Positions 6,971 to 15,335 of a DNA stretch of 22,239 nt are shown piece after piece (positions within the stretch are counted from its first letter, which is position 1; each line of letters begins with the position of its first letter). Under the pieces are notes generated by a model, which was given only the letters and a program-made list of their open reading frames with translations, had not been told where the DNA came from and searched no databases. The translations under genes and the position numbers were made by a program. The stretch is taken from assembly GCA_963629305.1 (NCBI GenBank), contig CAVGIJ010000019.1:1-22239 (forward strand), written 5' to 3'. The stretch comes from UBA1227 sp963629305. Its GTDB lineage: Bacteria > Bacillota > Clostridia > Oscillospirales > Acutalibacteraceae.

Positions 6971-7750
6971 ATGAAGGTACTTTGTATTGGAGATGTCGTC
7001 GGTACTACGGGAATTGATTTCTTAAGACGTGTTCTTCCGGATTTCAAGAGAAATAACGAAGTGGACGTTTGCATTGTGAACGGCGAAAATTCATCTGACG
7101 GAAACGGTATAACACCGGCGTCCGCCGAACATATTTTTAAGAGTGGGGCAGATGTCATCACCACCGGTAACCATGCTTACCGCAGGCGTGAGATGTATAC
7201 CTACTATGATGACAACGAATTTATCATAAGACCGGCCAATTTTTCAGATAATAACCCCGGAAAAGGCTTCTGTGTGCTCGATAAGGGAAGGGTACAGGTC
7301 GGTGTTATAAACCTTATGGGTACCATGTATATGGACCCGCTTTCAAATCCATTTGACGTTGTTGACAAGCTGCTTGACACACCGGAACTTTTATCATGTA
7401 AGATAAAAATTGTGGATTTTCATGCGGAAGCAACATCTGAAAAAAGAGCTATGGGTTTTTACCTCGCGGGTCGGGTTTCGGCAGTCTGCGGTACGCACAC
7501 GCATGTACAGACTGCGGATGAGCAGATACTGCCCGGTGGAACGGGCTACATAACAGACCTCGGTATGACGGGAACGCTGCAGTCTGTTCTCGGCGTGGAT
7601 TCTAAAATTGTTATTGATAAGTTCAAGTACAACATGCCTACAAGGTTTGATTTTGTAAACGGTTCTGCCTGCCTTTGCGGAGCCATGTTTGAAATTGATG
7701 ACAAAAGCGGAGAAGCCTTTTCTGTTTCCCGCGTTCTGATAAAGGAGTGA
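6971..7750 (+). CDS. ymdB: YmdB-family metallophosphoesterase (cyclic nucleotide phosphodiesterase)
   Basis: Member of the TIGR00282/YmdB family. In Bacillus subtilis YmdB hydrolyses 2',3'-cyclic and 3',5'-cyclic mononucleotides and is linked genetically to RNase Y and to biofilm/motility decisions. The 259 residues match the family's usual size. Metal ligands are visible: D8 ('GDVVG'), E39-N40 ('NGEN'), N67-H68 ('TGNH'), H151 ('DFHAE') and H176/H178 ('GTHTH'). It is expected in the cytoplasm. The ATG has GAAAGG at 6958-6963, 7 bases upstream. It follows rny after a terminator and touches the next gene (stop overlaps its ribosome-binding region), so ymdB and the binding-protein gene are probably co-transcribed. 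The function is well supported by residues and by the rny-ymdB neighbourhood. Confidence 0.93.
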   Translation: MKVLCIGDVVGTTGIDFLRRVLPDFKRNNEVDVCIVNGENSSDGNGITPASAEHIFKSGADVITTGNHAYRRREMYTYYDDNEFIIRPANFSDNNPGKGFCVLDKGRVQVGVINLMGTMYMDPLSNPFDVVDKLLDTPELLSCKIKIVDFHAEATSEKRAMGFYLAGRVSAVCGTHTHVQTADEQILPGGTGYITDLGMTGTLQSVLGVDSKIVIDKFKYNMPTRFDFVNGSACLCGAMFEIDDKSGEAFSVSRVLIKE

Positions 7751-7758
7751 GACTGCTG

Positions 7759-9204
7759 ATGAAAAACAGACAGCTTTTGAGGGCTTTTGCATTTATCATG
7801 TCTCTCTGTATGATTTTTTTGCTGACATCGTGCAGTAAGGACTCCGACGGAGGAAAAAACAAAGACGGCAAGAACGGTGGCTCGACTTCTGCTGCCGGTG
7901 AGATATGTATCCCGTATTCCAGGGAAGACGGAATGAATCCGTACACGGCAAAAAGTTTGCTTAACAGTACTGTTATGCCTCTTGTCTATTCCGGGCTGTT
8001 TTCTCTGAGCGAAAAGTATGAAGCCGAGAACGCTCTTGCTGCTTCTGTAACCGTTTCGGGGACAGAGGCGACTGTGACGCTTGATTCCGGAGCACGTTTC
8101 AGTGACGGAAGTACGGTTTCCGCGGATGACGTTGTTTATTCATTTAATCAATCAAAATCGTCAGCTTATTATTCGAGTATGCTTCTCACTGTGGACAGTG
8201 CGGTTGCCGCAAGTCGTGACAAGGTGGTATTTAAGATGACAACCGCAAATAAGTTCGCGGCTGCACTTCTTACTTTCCCGGTTGTAAAGCTGAACACTGC
8301 AACTGAGGAGAGCAGCGTTCCTGTCGGTGCGGGAGCGTATGTCTACACGGCAACTACAGATGGCGGCACACTTACTCCGAACACTCATTACACGGGTGCA
8401 AAGTATAAGACGGACAAAATTGCCCTTATCAATACGGCTGACACAAGTTCGCTTATGCACAGCCTTGTTATAGGAAATATAACAGCTTGCTTTGATGACC
8501 TTTCCGGAGGCGAGTCGGAAAGAATAAATGCCTCGTCTGTTCAGATTGATCTCAACAACTTGGTTTTCCTCGGACTCAATGCCGACGGAGCTTTTTCGGA
8601 TGCAAACTTAAGGACTGCACTCTCAGGTGCCATTGACCGCGATAAACTCATAAACTCAGGCTTTGAAGGATTCGGAACAGCCACACAGCTGCCTTTTAAT
8701 CCTGCATGGTACGAACTTAAAGGAATAACTCCGGTGAAACATGACGCGGACTCCGACAGCGCTTATCTCGGGCAAGGTCTTTCGGGTAAAAATGTAAAAA
8801 TTCTTGTTTGCTCTGACAACAATTTCAAGGTGAAGTTCGCAGAAGAGCTTGCGTCGCAGCTTTCGTCTCTCGGAGTAAAAGCAAATATTGTATCCGCCTC
8901 GTATGATGCTTACAAGAGCAGCGTTGAATCCGGAAGCTATGATATTTACATCGGGGAGTATAAGCTCACCGGTGACATGAATATCTCCGGTCTTATAAAC
9001 GATGAAGAGTTTAAAAACAAATATCTTGAAATGCTTGCGGGAACATTCAGTATAAAAGATTTTGTCAATGAGTTCGAAAGCACAATGCCGTTCGTTCCCG
9101 TAGCAATAAGAAACGGTGTACTTGCCTACTCAAGAGACGTTGAAAACGAAGTAAAATCAACTCCGGGCAATGTATTCTCGAATTTGACAGAATGGTCAGT
9201 ATGA
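7759..9204 (+). CDS. Peptide/nickel-type ABC transporter substrate-binding lipoprotein (SBP family 5)
   Basis: Extracellular binding protein of about 481 residues. A lipoprotein signal (basic K2/R4/R8, hydrophobic 9-22) ends in the lipobox 'LLTSC', with lipidated C25. A Gly/Lys/Ser linker follows, then the SBP_bac_5 fold: 'MNPYTAKSLLNSTVMPLVYSG', 'FSDGSTVSADDVVYSF' and 'NLRTALSGAIDRDKL' are family signatures. ATG 7759 is chosen over GTG 7747, because AAAGGAG (7741-7747) would overlap the GTG. It overlaps the end of ymdB by its ribosome-binding site only. No permease or ATPase gene is adjacent, so it is an orphan: it may serve a transporter elsewhere or act as a sensor. It is somewhat shorter than usual family 5 proteins (about 530) without a visible break. 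The ligand cannot be predicted. Confidence 0.88.
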   Translation: MKNRQLLRAFAFIMSLCMIFLLTSCSKDSDGGKNKDGKNGGSTSAAGEICIPYSREDGMNPYTAKSLLNSTVMPLVYSGLFSLSEKYEAENALAASVTVSGTEATVTLDSGARFSDGSTVSADDVVYSFNQSKSSAYYSSMLLTVDSAVAASRDKVVFKMTTANKFAAALLTFPVVKLNTATEESSVPVGAGAYVYTATTDGGTLTPNTHYTGAKYKTDKIALINTADTSSLMHSLVIGNITACFDDLSGGESERINASSVQIDLNNLVFLGLNADGAFSDANLRTALSGAIDRDKLINSGFEGFGTATQLPFNPAWYELKGITPVKHDADSDSAYLGQGLSGKNVKILVCSDNNFKVKFAEELASQLSSLGVKANIVSASYDAYKSSVESGSYDIYIGEYKLTGDMNISGLINDEEFKNKYLEMLAGTFSIKDFVNEFESTMPFVPVAIRNGVLAYSRDVENEVKSTPGNVFSNLTEWSV

Positions 9205-9212
9205 TATAAAAT
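9184..9212 (+). promoter_or_regulatory. Promoter of the yloU-fakA-recG unit
   Basis: TTGACA (9184-9189), 17-base spacer, TAAAAT (9207-9212). The -35 lies inside the last codons of the binding-protein gene. The leader to the yloU ATG is about 45 bases. No terminator separates the two units. Confidence 0.6.
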
Positions 9213-9262
9213 TTCAGATAAATACCGGAAATAAACATTGGTATAAAAAGGCTGGTGCTTTT

Positions 9263-9616
9263 ATGGTAGCATATGAAAATCCGCTTGGTAAGGTTGAAAT
9301 AAGCGAGAGCTATTTTTCTCAGCTGCTTGGCAGCGTGGTACCCACTTGCTTTGGCGTTGTAGGCATGTCGGACAGCAATACTTATCAAAATATAAGATCC
9401 TTTTTCAAGAGAAAACAGTATTTTCTTGACAAGGGAGTGAGTGTCCGCAGGGAAGAGGGCGGTCTTGTGGTTGAACTACACATCATTGTAACCTATGGAC
9501 TCAATATTTCCGCTGTGGTACAGAGCATCGTAAACAAAGTGCGCTACACAATTGAGAACGCGACAGGACTTACGGTTAAAACCGTAAATGTTTACGTAGA
9601 TTCAATGATTTCTTAA
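9263..9616 (+). CDS. yloU: Asp23/Gls24-family protein (YloU-like)
   Basis: Small protein of 117 residues of the Asp23/Gls24 family (PF03780), with the opening 'NPLGKVEISESYFSQLLG' and the closing helix/strand 'VKTVNVYVDSMIS' typical of it. The central 'VVELHIIVTYGLNISAVVQSIVNKV' is the conserved core. Members are cytoplasmic or membrane-peripheral and tied to envelope stress; the molecular role is not settled. No membrane helix is present. It stands 13 bases before fakA, an arrangement widely conserved in Firmicutes (yloU-yloV), which supports the family call. It is first in the unit driven by the promoter at 9184-9212. The ATG has a modest AAAAGG site about 11 bases upstream. Confidence 0.9.
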   Translation: MVAYENPLGKVEISESYFSQLLGSVVPTCFGVVGMSDSNTYQNIRSFFKRKQYFLDKGVSVRREEGGLVVELHIIVTYGLNISAVVQSIVNKVRYTIENATGLTVKTVNVYVDSMIS

Positions 9617-9629
9617 GGAGTGCACAATT

Positions 9630-11288
9630 TTGATTAACGGAGCTTTATTACGTGATGCCGTTATTTCCGCGGCTAACAATGTAACAAACCATCGTCAGGA
9701 AGTTGACTCGCTGAACGTGTTTCCCGTACCTGACGGTGATACGGGAACTAACATGTGTATGACTATGGCGTCTGCCGGCAGAGAACTTTCTCTCATGCCG
9801 GATGATGCTACAGTGACGAAGGTTGCGGCTACAACATCTTCCGCAATGCTCAGAGGCGCGAGAGGAAACTCAGGCGTTATCCTGTCCCTTATATTCAGAG
9901 GTATTTCAAAAGGACTCAAGGGCAAGGATGAAATTGAGCCGAGAGATCTTATTATCGCGCTCTCATACGGTGTCGAATCCGCTTATAAGGCTGTTATGAA
10001 GCCTACAGAGGGAACTATTCTCACGGTTGTACGTCTTGCTGCAAAAGCCGGTGCGATGTATGGTACAGAACACAAGGATGCCGGCATAGCAAAGGTTTGG
10101 GAGAGTGTTTGCAAAGGTGCGGATGAAGCACTCGCAATGACACCTGAGCTTCTTCCTGTTTTGAAAAAAGCCGGTGTTATAGATTCCGGCGGACAAGGAC
10201 TTGTATATGCTTTTTACGGTATGCTTTCCGTGTTCAAGGACGGAAAAATCATCCCCGATGAGACAGTAGAAGGTAAAAATAAGTCTGAAAAGTCAGAAAA
10301 ATCAGACCTTTGTAAGAAGTATTCCATAGAGCTTACCGTCAGAAAAAATGAGAACTCAAAAGCATCGGTTGCGGGACTTCGCGCGTACCTTAAATCGTCC
10401 GGTACAAAGACAAAGATTTCCGAGAAAGACGATGTTGTTACGGTTTACGTTCATTCTGATGAGCCGGGCAATGTGCTTAATGAGGCACTTAAGATCGGTG
10501 ACCTTCTTGAAACAAAGATTGAAAATCTCAAACTTTCCGCACCTGAAACCTCCGAGAAGAAAAAAGGTAAGAAAAAAGACGGTGAAAAAGACGAGAAAGG
10601 TTTGAAAAAACTTGAACCGGTTACACCTGTAAACCCAATAGGCTTTGTCGCAGTGGCTGCCGGAGAGGGTCTCTCACAGATGTTCTCCGAAATCGGCGCG
10701 GACCTTGTTGTTTCAGGCGGGCAGACCATGAATCCGAGCACAGAGGATATTTTGAACGCTGTCGAAGCGACCCCTGCGCATACAGTCTTTGTGCTTCCCA
10801 ACAACAAAAATATCATTATGGCAGCTGAACAGGCGGCACCTCTTTCAACCAGAAAGGTTATAGTGCTTCCTACAAGGACAGTACCGCAGGGCATTTCCGC
10901 AATGCTCAGCTATGATCCGGATGCCTCGGTAGAGGAAAATCACCTCGCCATGACAAAGGCAATTGATAATGTTGCAACTGCGCAGGTTACTTTTGCTGCC
11001 CGTGACAGCATTATTGACGGACAGGCTGTGAAGATGGGTCAGATACTCGGTATGGAAAACGGTGCAATTACCGTTATTGAGGATGACATGATACAAGCTG
11101 CATTCAAGATAACAAGACATCTTTGCAACAGACATACGGAGCTTGTGACGATCTTCTACGGTGAGGGCGCAACAGAGGAGGATGCCGAAAAACTTGAGGG
11201 GATGCTCAAGGAAAAATTCCCGAATGTTGAGTATTCGGTGATCTGCGGCGGTCAACCGGTTTATCATTTTATTATTTCGGTAGAATAA
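9630..11288 (+). CDS. fakA: Fatty acid kinase catalytic subunit FakA (YloV, DAK-phosphatase family)
   Basis: ATP-dependent kinase that phosphorylates fatty acids bound to FakB (DegV-family) partners, feeding exogenous fatty acids to phospholipid synthesis. The 552 residues match the family. An N-terminal DhaL domain (about 1-195) carries the Mg/nucleotide motif 'PDGDTGTN' (D35, D37, N41), plus 'RGARGNSGVI' and 'DSGGQGLVYAFYG'. A middle domain is followed by a Lys/Glu-rich low-complexity linker (about 303-332) and a C-terminal domain (about 338-552). The start is TTG 9630, 9 bases after AAGGAG; no in-frame ATG near it gives the conserved N-terminus. It lies between yloU and recG, as in Bacillus relatives. 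No fakB gene is in the window, so partners must be encoded elsewhere. Confidence 0.93.
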   Translation: MINGALLRDAVISAANNVTNHRQEVDSLNVFPVPDGDTGTNMCMTMASAGRELSLMPDDATVTKVAATTSSAMLRGARGNSGVILSLIFRGISKGLKGKDEIEPRDLIIALSYGVESAYKAVMKPTEGTILTVVRLAAKAGAMYGTEHKDAGIAKVWESVCKGADEALAMTPELLPVLKKAGVIDSGGQGLVYAFYGMLSVFKDGKIIPDETVEGKNKSEKSEKSDLCKKYSIELTVRKNENSKASVAGLRAYLKSSGTKTKISEKDDVVTVYVHSDEPGNVLNEALKIGDLLETKIENLKLSAPETSEKKKGKKKDGEKDEKGLKKLEPVTPVNPIGFVAVAAGEGLSQMFSEIGADLVVSGGQTMNPSTEDILNAVEATPAHTVFVLPNNKNIIMAAEQAAPLSTRKVIVLPTRTVPQGISAMLSYDPDASVEENHLAMTKAIDNVATAQVTFAARDSIIDGQAVKMGQILGMENGAITVIEDDMIQAAFKITRHLCNRHTELVTIFYGEGATEEDAEKLEGMLKEKFPNVEYSVICGGQPVYHFIISVE

Positions 11289-11302
11289 TCGGAGGGTGCG
11301 CT

Positions 11303-13333
11303 ATGCTCCCAAGTACAAAAATAAAATTTCTAAAGGGCGTTGGTGAAAAACGCGCCGAGCAATTTTCAAAGCTCGGCGTGAACGATATCGACGCTCTTTT
11401 GCATTTTTATCCGAGAACTTATGAGGATTGGAGCAATCCGGTGTCCATCGACGGCTCGGAACAAAACGAAAAATGTTGCGTTAAGGCGACAGTCATGTCA
11501 TCTGTTACAAGATGGCGTGCAAAGAGCGGAATAACCATGTTCAGGACGCAGGTTTTCGACAGCACCGGAGCACTGGATATACTCATCTTCAACAACAGAT
11601 ATTCCGCCGCAAAACTCAGACAGGGACAGGAGTATCTTTTTTACGGTGCGGTGACCTTAAATGGGGGACGGCGCCGGATGCTGTCTCCGTCAATTGAGAG
11701 CGTCGGAGAAAATCAGATCATACGTCCCGTGTACCGAAGAACCGGCAATATGTCGTCAAAGTTTATTGAGAAATGTGTAAAGACGGCACTGAGTGAGACA
11801 TGCGGCGAAACAGACGACTTTTTGCCGGAGGAGATTGTAAAAAAATTTGATCTTATGCCGCTTGAAAAGGCTCTTTATGAAATTCATTTCCCGTCAGATT
11901 TTGCCCGAATGCAAAAGGCACGTGAACGGTTTATTTTTGAAGAGCTTTTCTGTTTGCAAGTCGGCTTTTCCCTTTTACGTGAAAACAAAAAAGCTTCTAC
12001 GGCAGTACGTCTGACAGATGACTACACCGAAGAGTTTTTTTCAATACTTCCGTTTGAGCCGACGGGTGCACAGAAAAGAGCGGTGACGGACGCCGTATCG
12101 GACTTTAAGAGCGGCCTTGTCATGAGACGTCTTTTACAGGGCGATGTAGGCTCCGGTAAAACAATGGTCGCCGCCGCTCTTATGTATGACATGGTAAAGA
12201 ACGGCTATCAGAGCGCAATGATGGCACCGACTGAAATCCTTGCAAGACAGCATTTTGAGACACTTTCGAAATTTTTCAAGGGTACCGGAATAAAGCTTTC
12301 TCTTCTTACAGGCGGTATGACGTCTGCGCAGAAAAAGGATACATTGCGCGCACTTTCTTCGGGCAGCGTGGATATTGTTGTCGGAACTCATGCGCTTATT
12401 TCTGATGGAATTGAGTTTAAAAATCTCGGCTTTGTAATAACCGACGAACAGCACCGTTTCGGTGTAAATCAGAGAAGCACTCTATCAAAAAAGGGAGAGG
12501 GTTCTCATGTTCTTGTCATGTCTGCGACACCTATTCCGAGAACTCTTGCTCTTGCAATTTACGGTGACCTGGATGTCTCCGTTATAGATGAATTGCCTGC
12601 AGGGCGTATACCGATTGAAACATACATGATTGACAGCAGTATCCGTATGAGAGCTTATCGGTATATACAGAAGTTTATTGATGAAGGACGGCAGGCTTTT
12701 ATCGTTTGCCCGCTTGTGGATGAGAGCGAGGATGAGACGCTTGTTTCTGCCTCGGATTACTACGAAAAAATACGAAAAAATGAATTTCGGGATTACAGGG
12801 TAGGCCTTCTCCACGGAAGGATGAGTACTTCCGCAAAGCAGGAAGTTATGGAACAGTTTGTTCGCGGAGAACTTGATCTGCTCGTTTCGACCGTGGTAAT
12901 TGAAGTTGGAGTGGATGTGCCGAATGCTGTAATCATACTTATTGAAAATGCAGAGCGGTTCGGTCTTTCGCAGCTTCATCAGCTTCGGGGACGGGTGGGG
13001 CGTTCAGGATACAAATCTACCTGCATTTTACTCTCCGACAACAAGTCGGAGCTTACAAGGAAAAGACTGTCCGTTATGTGCAGGACAAACGACGGCTTTG
13101 AAATCGCAAAAAGGGATCTTGAACTTCGCGGACCGGGAGATTTTTTCGGTGAAAGACAGCACGGTCTTCCCGAACTTAAGATTGCCGATATGCTTGACAA
13201 TATGGATGTCTTGACTCTCGCAAGTGACGCTGCAAAGGAGCTTGAAAAATCTGATCCAAAGCTTGAAAAGTCGGAAAATGCATTGCTTCGCAAGCGGGTT
13301 GAAGACATGTTTGAAAGGGCATCACTCTCGTGA
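11303..13333 (+). CDS. recG: ATP-dependent DNA helicase RecG
   Basis: Branch-migration helicase that remodels stalled forks and Holliday junctions; 676 residues, normal for the family. The N-terminal wedge/OB domain (about 1-230) includes 'FLKGVGEKRAEQF' and 'LLHFYPRTYEDWS'. Helicase lobe 1 has Walker A 'GDVGSGKT' (K286) and the DEQH box (D381). Lobe 2 has 'LLHGRMSTSAKQEVMEQF', 'VSTVVIEVGVDVPNA' and the arginine-finger motif 'QLHQLRGRVGRSG'. The C-terminus has the TRG-like 'GPGDFFGERQHGLPELKIAD'. ATG 11303 has CGGAGGG 8 bases before it and lies 14 bases after fakA, so it is the last gene of yloU-fakA-recG. All motifs are intact. No clear hairpin terminator follows; the next promoter begins 17 bases later. 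Confidence 0.97.
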   Translation: MLPSTKIKFLKGVGEKRAEQFSKLGVNDIDALLHFYPRTYEDWSNPVSIDGSEQNEKCCVKATVMSSVTRWRAKSGITMFRTQVFDSTGALDILIFNNRYSAAKLRQGQEYLFYGAVTLNGGRRRMLSPSIESVGENQIIRPVYRRTGNMSSKFIEKCVKTALSETCGETDDFLPEEIVKKFDLMPLEKALYEIHFPSDFARMQKARERFIFEELFCLQVGFSLLRENKKASTAVRLTDDYTEEFFSILPFEPTGAQKRAVTDAVSDFKSGLVMRRLLQGDVGSGKTMVAAALMYDMVKNGYQSAMMAPTEILARQHFETLSKFFKGTGIKLSLLTGGMTSAQKKDTLRALSSGSVDIVVGTHALISDGIEFKNLGFVITDEQHRFGVNQRSTLSKKGEGSHVLVMSATPIPRTLALAIYGDLDVSVIDELPAGRIPIETYMIDSSIRMRAYRYIQKFIDEGRQAFIVCPLVDESEDETLVSASDYYEKIRKNEFRDYRVGLLHGRMSTSAKQEVMEQFVRGELDLLVSTVVIEVGVDVPNAVIILIENAERFGLSQLHQLRGRVGRSGYKSTCILLSDNKSELTRKRLSVMCRTNDGFEIAKRDLELRGPGDFFGERQHGLPELKIADMLDNMDVLTLASDAAKELEKSDPKLEKSENALLRKRVEDMFERASLS

Positions 13334-13350
13334 CATATTTCCTCTTTGTC

Positions 13351-13379
13351 TTGACTTATAAGGGGCAAGAGACTATAAT
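13351..13379 (+). promoter_or_regulatory. Near-consensus sigma-A promoter for the M23 hydrolase gene
   Basis: TTGACT (13351-13356), 17-base spacer, TATAAT (13374-13379): one mismatch to consensus with ideal spacing, the best promoter in the window. Transcription should start around 13386, inside the palindrome at 13381-13395. Confidence 0.8.
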
Positions 13380-13380
13380 G

Positions 13381-13395
13381 GTTACAAATTGTAAC
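13381..13395. promoter_or_regulatory. 15-bp palindrome GTTACAA-A-TTGTAAC at the transcription start, candidate operator
   Basis: Seven bases are perfectly mirrored around a central A, one base after the -10 box and over the predicted start site. The three-base loop an RNA hairpin would need leaves only six weak pairs, so a DNA operator for a dimeric repressor is more likely. A strong promoter with a downstream palindrome is a typical repression layout. The TGTAAC half-sites resemble the WalR half-site TGTWAH, but WalR uses direct repeats, so the binder is unknown. Confidence 0.5.
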
Positions 13396-13414
13396 TTTTA
13401 AGGAGACGACGAGT

Positions 13415-15238
13415 GTGAATGATGAAAAAAATCAGACTGACAACTACTCGTTTTATTTAGATAACAGCGAACCGAAGGATGAGGCTTCTAAAGGTTCAAG
13501 CGCAACAGAGACCGACACGGATAACGAGCCGCTTAGCTTTGTTGATTTTGCTGCTTATGTCGGCGGTATGCTCGGCGGTGCATTTTCCGCGGTTGTCAGA
13601 TTTATTGTATTTCTCTTCAAATCAATATGGAAGGGAATAAGGATTTCAGCCAAGTACATCTACACAAAGGCTGATAAATTTGTTCTTTCATCTGTAAAAT
13701 CATTCCATGAGGAATGGGTTTTTTTCAGATCAGAGGTGAAAGAGGCAAGAGTGAGGATACGTGAAAGTGTGCGCAAGTCGCCGCTTTCATTTTTCAAAAT
13801 TTTTAATCATTATGTTGATGTTGCCATAAAGCGTCATCCGCATATGTTCTCAAAGGCATTGAATGTCATTCTTCCGGTTTTAGGCTTGGCGGTTCTTGTT
13901 GCGACAATAAATCATTGGAGCACATCTACATTTGCGCTTGAGGTCGAATCCGGCGGACAGGAGATAGGCTACGTAGAGAATGAATCCGTTTTTGTCGAGG
14001 CGCAAAACCTTGTAAAAGAGAGATTTGACTCTGAGGTTACGACATCAAATGAAAATGTCGACCTTACTCCGAAGTATAAGGTCGTAACCGTTGACGCAAA
14101 TGAGCTTACCGATTCCGAGACGATAAGTGACAACATTGTTGAAAATTCAAAGGGTGACTGCGTTTATGCATGCGGAGTTTATATTGATGGCGAGTTTATC
14201 TGTGCCCTCCGCAGTGAAACGGATGCAACGCAGGTTTTTAACAATATACTGGATGAGTACAAAACAGATGACGAAAACGCGGTAGTCGGTTTTGTTGAGG
14301 ACGTACAGTATGTACAGGGCCTTTATGCCGACAATGATGATGTTATTTGGGACTCACAAAAGCTTTCCGATAAACTCAAAACTACAAAATCCGAAGCAAA
14401 ATACTATACGGTTCAGACCGGAGACACGGTTTCACAGATTGCCAATGCAAACGGTCTTAAAGCTTCTGAGCTCTTTGAACTCAATCCGGATCTTTCGGAG
14501 ACTATAAAAGTCGGAGATCAGATTCTTGTTTCCAATGAGGTAAACTATGTAAGACTTAAGGTCGTAAAGACAGAGGTCACGGAAGAGGAGATTGCATATA
14601 ACACCGTAAAAACCAACAACTCAAACCTTTACAAGGGCACAACGAAGACAACTCAAAAGGGTGTCAAAGGTCTCGATAAGGTTACAAATCTTGTAACATA
14701 CATTGACGGTGTTCGTGTAAGCTCTGAGGAAATCGGACGTGAAACGATCCGCGCCGCTGTTGATGAAAAGATAGATGTTGGTACAAAGAAAGCAACATAT
14801 TACGGCTCATCAACCGGCTCATATACATCAAGCTCATATGTCAAGGGCAGCGGTTCTATGATTTGGCCGGCTGTAGGTTGTTATACGGTTACATCGCCAT
14901 ATGGCTACAGAGGCTCAAGTTTCCATCTCGGTATTGACCTTTCCGGCGGCGGTGCTTACGGTAAATCGGTTGTTGCGGCTGCGTCGGGAACGGTTACCGC
15001 TGCAGGCTATTCGGGGTCGTACGGCTACCGCGTAGTCATCTCGCACGGCAACGGACTCTCAACGACATATGCTCATATGGTGGCAGGTTCCATATGTGTT
15101 TCAACGGGACAGTATGTTTCGGCGGGATCAGCCATAGGTAAGGTCGGAAGTACCGGAAACTCGACGGGACCGCATCTTCACTTTGAGGTCAGAATAAACG
15201 GTTCGACCGTAAATCCGGCACCGTATATCGGCGCATAA
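13415..15238 (+). CDS. Membrane-anchored LysM-G5-M23 peptidoglycan endopeptidase
   Basis: Cell-wall metallopeptidase of 607 residues. Order: acidic N-terminus (1-40), hydrophobic or amphipathic stretch (about 42-72), basic region (about 73-145), membrane helix (about 148-166), an extracytoplasmic region of about 160 residues, a LysM domain (about 330-373, 'YYTVQTGDTVSQIA'), a G5 domain (about 377-460), a Ser/Gly/Tyr linker and an M23 domain (about 490-604). Zinc ligands are H504 and D508 ('HLGID') and the second His of 'HLHFE' (H587/H589), so it should be active, cutting peptide crosslinks. The GTG start has AAGGAG 9 bases upstream. It has its own promoter, palindrome and terminator, so it is a single-gene unit under tight control, as expected for a potentially lytic enzyme. 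The roughly 145-residue N-terminal part before the main helix is unusual. Confidence 0.92.
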   Translation: MNDEKNQTDNYSFYLDNSEPKDEASKGSSATETDTDNEPLSFVDFAAYVGGMLGGAFSAVVRFIVFLFKSIWKGIRISAKYIYTKADKFVLSSVKSFHEEWVFFRSEVKEARVRIRESVRKSPLSFFKIFNHYVDVAIKRHPHMFSKALNVILPVLGLAVLVATINHWSTSTFALEVESGGQEIGYVENESVFVEAQNLVKERFDSEVTTSNENVDLTPKYKVVTVDANELTDSETISDNIVENSKGDCVYACGVYIDGEFICALRSETDATQVFNNILDEYKTDDENAVVGFVEDVQYVQGLYADNDDVIWDSQKLSDKLKTTKSEAKYYTVQTGDTVSQIANANGLKASELFELNPDLSETIKVGDQILVSNEVNYVRLKVVKTEVTEEEIAYNTVKTNNSNLYKGTTKTTQKGVKGLDKVTNLVTYIDGVRVSSEEIGRETIRAAVDEKIDVGTKKATYYGSSTGSYTSSSYVKGSGSMIWPAVGCYTVTSPYGYRGSSFHLGIDLSGGGAYGKSVVAAASGTVTAAGYSGSYGYRVVISHGNGLSTTYAHMVAGSICVSTGQYVSAGSAIGKVGSTGNSTGPHLHFEVRINGSTVNPAPYIGA

Positions 15239-15249
15239 AGTTAAATTTT

Positions 15250-15288
15250 ACCCGCTGCAGGTTTTACACTTGTAGCGGGTGTTTTCTT
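15250..15288 (+). terminator. Terminator after the M23 hydrolase gene
   Basis: A 10-bp stem with one G.U pair (15250-15259 with 15271-15280), 11-base loop, then GTTTTCTT. It stops the M23 transcript 48 bases before the next gene. A weak promoter-like pair (TTGTAG 15270-15275, TAAAAT 15293-15298, 17 apart) overlaps it. Confidence 0.8.
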
Positions 15289-15335
15289 ATGTTAAAATGA
15301 TACTCAATTTATAACTTCGACTTGGAGGATCAAAT

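Noticed and set aside
7747..7758. GTG start for the binding lipoprotein overlapping the ymdB stop
   Set aside because: The AAAGGAG site would overlap the GTG; ATG 7759 has suitable spacing and gives a normal lipoprotein signal.
12485..12979. A 164-codon minus-strand frame opposite recG
   Set aside because: Antisense to the helicase domains of an intact recG; no supporting signal.
14681..14697. Second GTTACAA...TTGTAAC palindrome as an independent operator
   Set aside because: It lies in the conserved G5-domain coding sequence (codons for K-V-T-N-L-V-T), so codon constraint explains it; mentioned only in support of the promoter palindrome.
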